From Melioribacteraceae bacterium (lineage in GTDB: Bacteria > Bacteroidota > Ignavibacteria > Ignavibacteriales > Melioribacteraceae), in NCBI GenBank assembly GCA_027036655.1, contig JALWEC010000532.1:1-6227 (forward strand): a stretch of DNA of 6,227 nucleotides, read 5' to 3'. Shown one piece after another: positions 5,242-6,227 of this stretch. The position numbers and the translations under genes were made by a program. A model generated the notes under the pieces. It worked only from the letters and a program-made list of their open reading frames with translations, was not told the origin of the DNA and did not search any database. How positions within the stretch are numbered: position 1 is the first letter of the stretch; each line of letters begins with the position of its first letter.

Positions 5242-6227
5242 TTGCTTTTCTCATTCCTTCTTCTAATCCGTGTTTGTTGGGTCCGGTCTCGCTCTTATGC
5301 AGCATCCACGCGAAGAAAAATCCCACGAAACCGAGTATTGAAAAGGCCCACATTCCGGCGTTGTATCCGCCGGTTACGTCGTTTATTCCGCCAATTAAAA
5401 AATTAAATAACGCCAATCCGATATTCTGCACCATCGTCATTAGTCCGTACGCCGTACCAAGTTTCTTTTCCTCGATAATAATCGCGACGGAGGGCCACAT
5501 TACCGCGGGAATAAGTGAAAACGCAATTCCCATCATCGCCATTGGGATGTAGAGTGAAATTTGCGTATAAGCCATAATTAAATATACAGGCATCAGCAAT
5601 GCCGAGCCGATCATCATCATTACCGCGCGCTTCCCGATGTAATCCGAGAGAAGACCGAAGAGCGGCGATAAAATCATGGCGAAAACTTTCAGCATACTTA
5701 ATTGGAAACCCGCAACCGAACGGGAAATATGGTGTACATCGATGAAAAATTTAATTGCAAAAGTTTCAAACGGGAAAATCGCCGAATAAAAAGTTACGCA
5801 GAGCATCACTATGTACCAGAACGACTTACTGAACGAAAAAACCGATTTCAGCTTAAACTCGTCCTGCTTGGGAACGGGCGCCATTCGGTAATTCTTTTCG
5901 GCGTTTACGTCAAGTCCCCAATAAATAATAATTGCGGCAACGGCAATCACTCCCGCGCCGACGGAAAGCAGCAGAGGCGCCTGCCATTCGGCGTAAAGCG
6001 ATTTAGCCCAAGTCGGCGAGTTCAAAGCCGCGAAAGAGCCGAGTCTTGCAATCGTTAAGTTTACTCCAAATGCAAAAGAGAGCTGTTTTCCTTTAAACCA
6101 ACGTCCGATTACGGTTGTAATTCCAACAATCATTGATTCTGCGCCAAGTCCGAAAACCAATCTTCCCAGAGCCATCACCCAAAGCTCGCCTCCGGAGAAT
6201 GCCGTAATCAAAGCTCCGAAAAACACC
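5234..6227 (-). CDS. MFS transporter resembling MFSD1, N-terminus beyond window
   Basis: The last 330 codons of an inner-membrane major facilitator are visible; the frame runs open through the window edge, so the GTG at 6226 is just an internal Val. About ten hydrophobic segments can be counted, so roughly the first two of twelve helices are missing. Segments closely resembling MFSD1 include GRLVFGLGAESMIVG (21-35), RWFKGKQLSFAFGVNLTIAR (42-61), FYSAIFPFETFAIKFF (146-161), the motif A-like GLLSDYIGKR (191-200), MMGIAFSLIPAVMWPSVAII (231-250) and LGTAYGLMTMVQNIGLA (256-272). The cytoplasmic mid-loop is about 107-133. Mammalian MFSD1 is reported as a lysosomal dipeptide uniporter; a dipeptide or small-peptide substrate here is inference. 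The gene is translationally coupled to the PqqD-like gene. Sugar or organic-acid transport remains possible. Confidence 0.88.
   Translation of the reverse strand, partial: VFFGALITAFSGGELWVMALGRLVFGLGAESMIVGITTVIGRWFKGKQLSFAFGVNLTIARLGSFAALNSPTWAKSLYAEWQAPLLLSVGAGVIAVAAIIIYWGLDVNAEKNYRMAPVPKQDEFKLKSVFSFSKSFWYIVMLCVTFYSAIFPFETFAIKFFIDVHHISRSVAGFQLSMLKVFAMILSPLFGLLSDYIGKRAVMMMIGSALLMPVYLIMAYTQISLYIPMAMMGIAFSLIPAVMWPSVAIIIEEKKLGTAYGLMTMVQNIGLALFNFLIGGINDVTGGYNAGMWAFSILGFVGFFFAWMLHKSETGPNKHGLEEGMRKANA

Noticed and set aside
5071..6058. Plus-strand frames of 90-120 codons opposite the MFS and PqqD-like genes
   Set aside because: They are antisense to genes with clear family motifs, are Arg- or Ser-rich with no family signature, and have no operon context.

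Overview
The window is a densely packed, moderately AT-rich bacterial segment. All nine coding features lie on the minus strand, so transcription runs from position 6227 towards 1. Kdo transferase plus an LPS-type glycosyltransferase, together with a signal-peptide protein ending in an outer-membrane-like C-terminal Phe, point to a Gram-negative (diderm) cell. Protein style and gene content suggest the Bacteroidota/Chlorobi/Ignavibacteria group. That placement is inferred from memory of family members, with no marker gene present.

Region A (6227 to about 3907) holds the C-terminal two thirds or more of an MFS transporter resembling eukaryotic MFSD1. It is followed by a PqqD-like protein (the RiPP-recognition fold) whose start overlaps the transporter stop by 8 nt. 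Next come a secreted, probably outer-membrane beta-barrel protein with a TTG start, and a 62-codon fragment matching only the N-terminus of a metallo-aminopeptidase. The fragment still carries a strong Shine-Dalgarno. This cluster hints at a peptide-handling function, but no precursor peptide, radical SAM enzyme or intact peptidase is visible.

Region B (3864 to 1590) is a two-gene lipopolysaccharide-core unit: a GT9 heptosyltransferase-like enzyme overlapping waaA (Kdo transferase). Region C (1430 to 1), after the only sizeable gap (159 bp, probably holding a promoter), is folB-folK-deoxynucleoside kinase, joined by short overlaps. FolB and FolK perform consecutive steps of folate synthesis; the kinase belongs to deoxynucleoside salvage and runs off the window end.

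A recurring feature is that every overlapping gene pair (MFS/pqqD, GT9/waaA, folB/folK, folK/dNK) overlaps by exactly 8 nt, with the next start codon beginning 5 nt before the previous stop codon. This supports the start choices made here, including the TTG start of the kinase and the internal ATG of waaA. No RNA genes, CRISPR arrays, insertion sequences or convincing terminators were seen.
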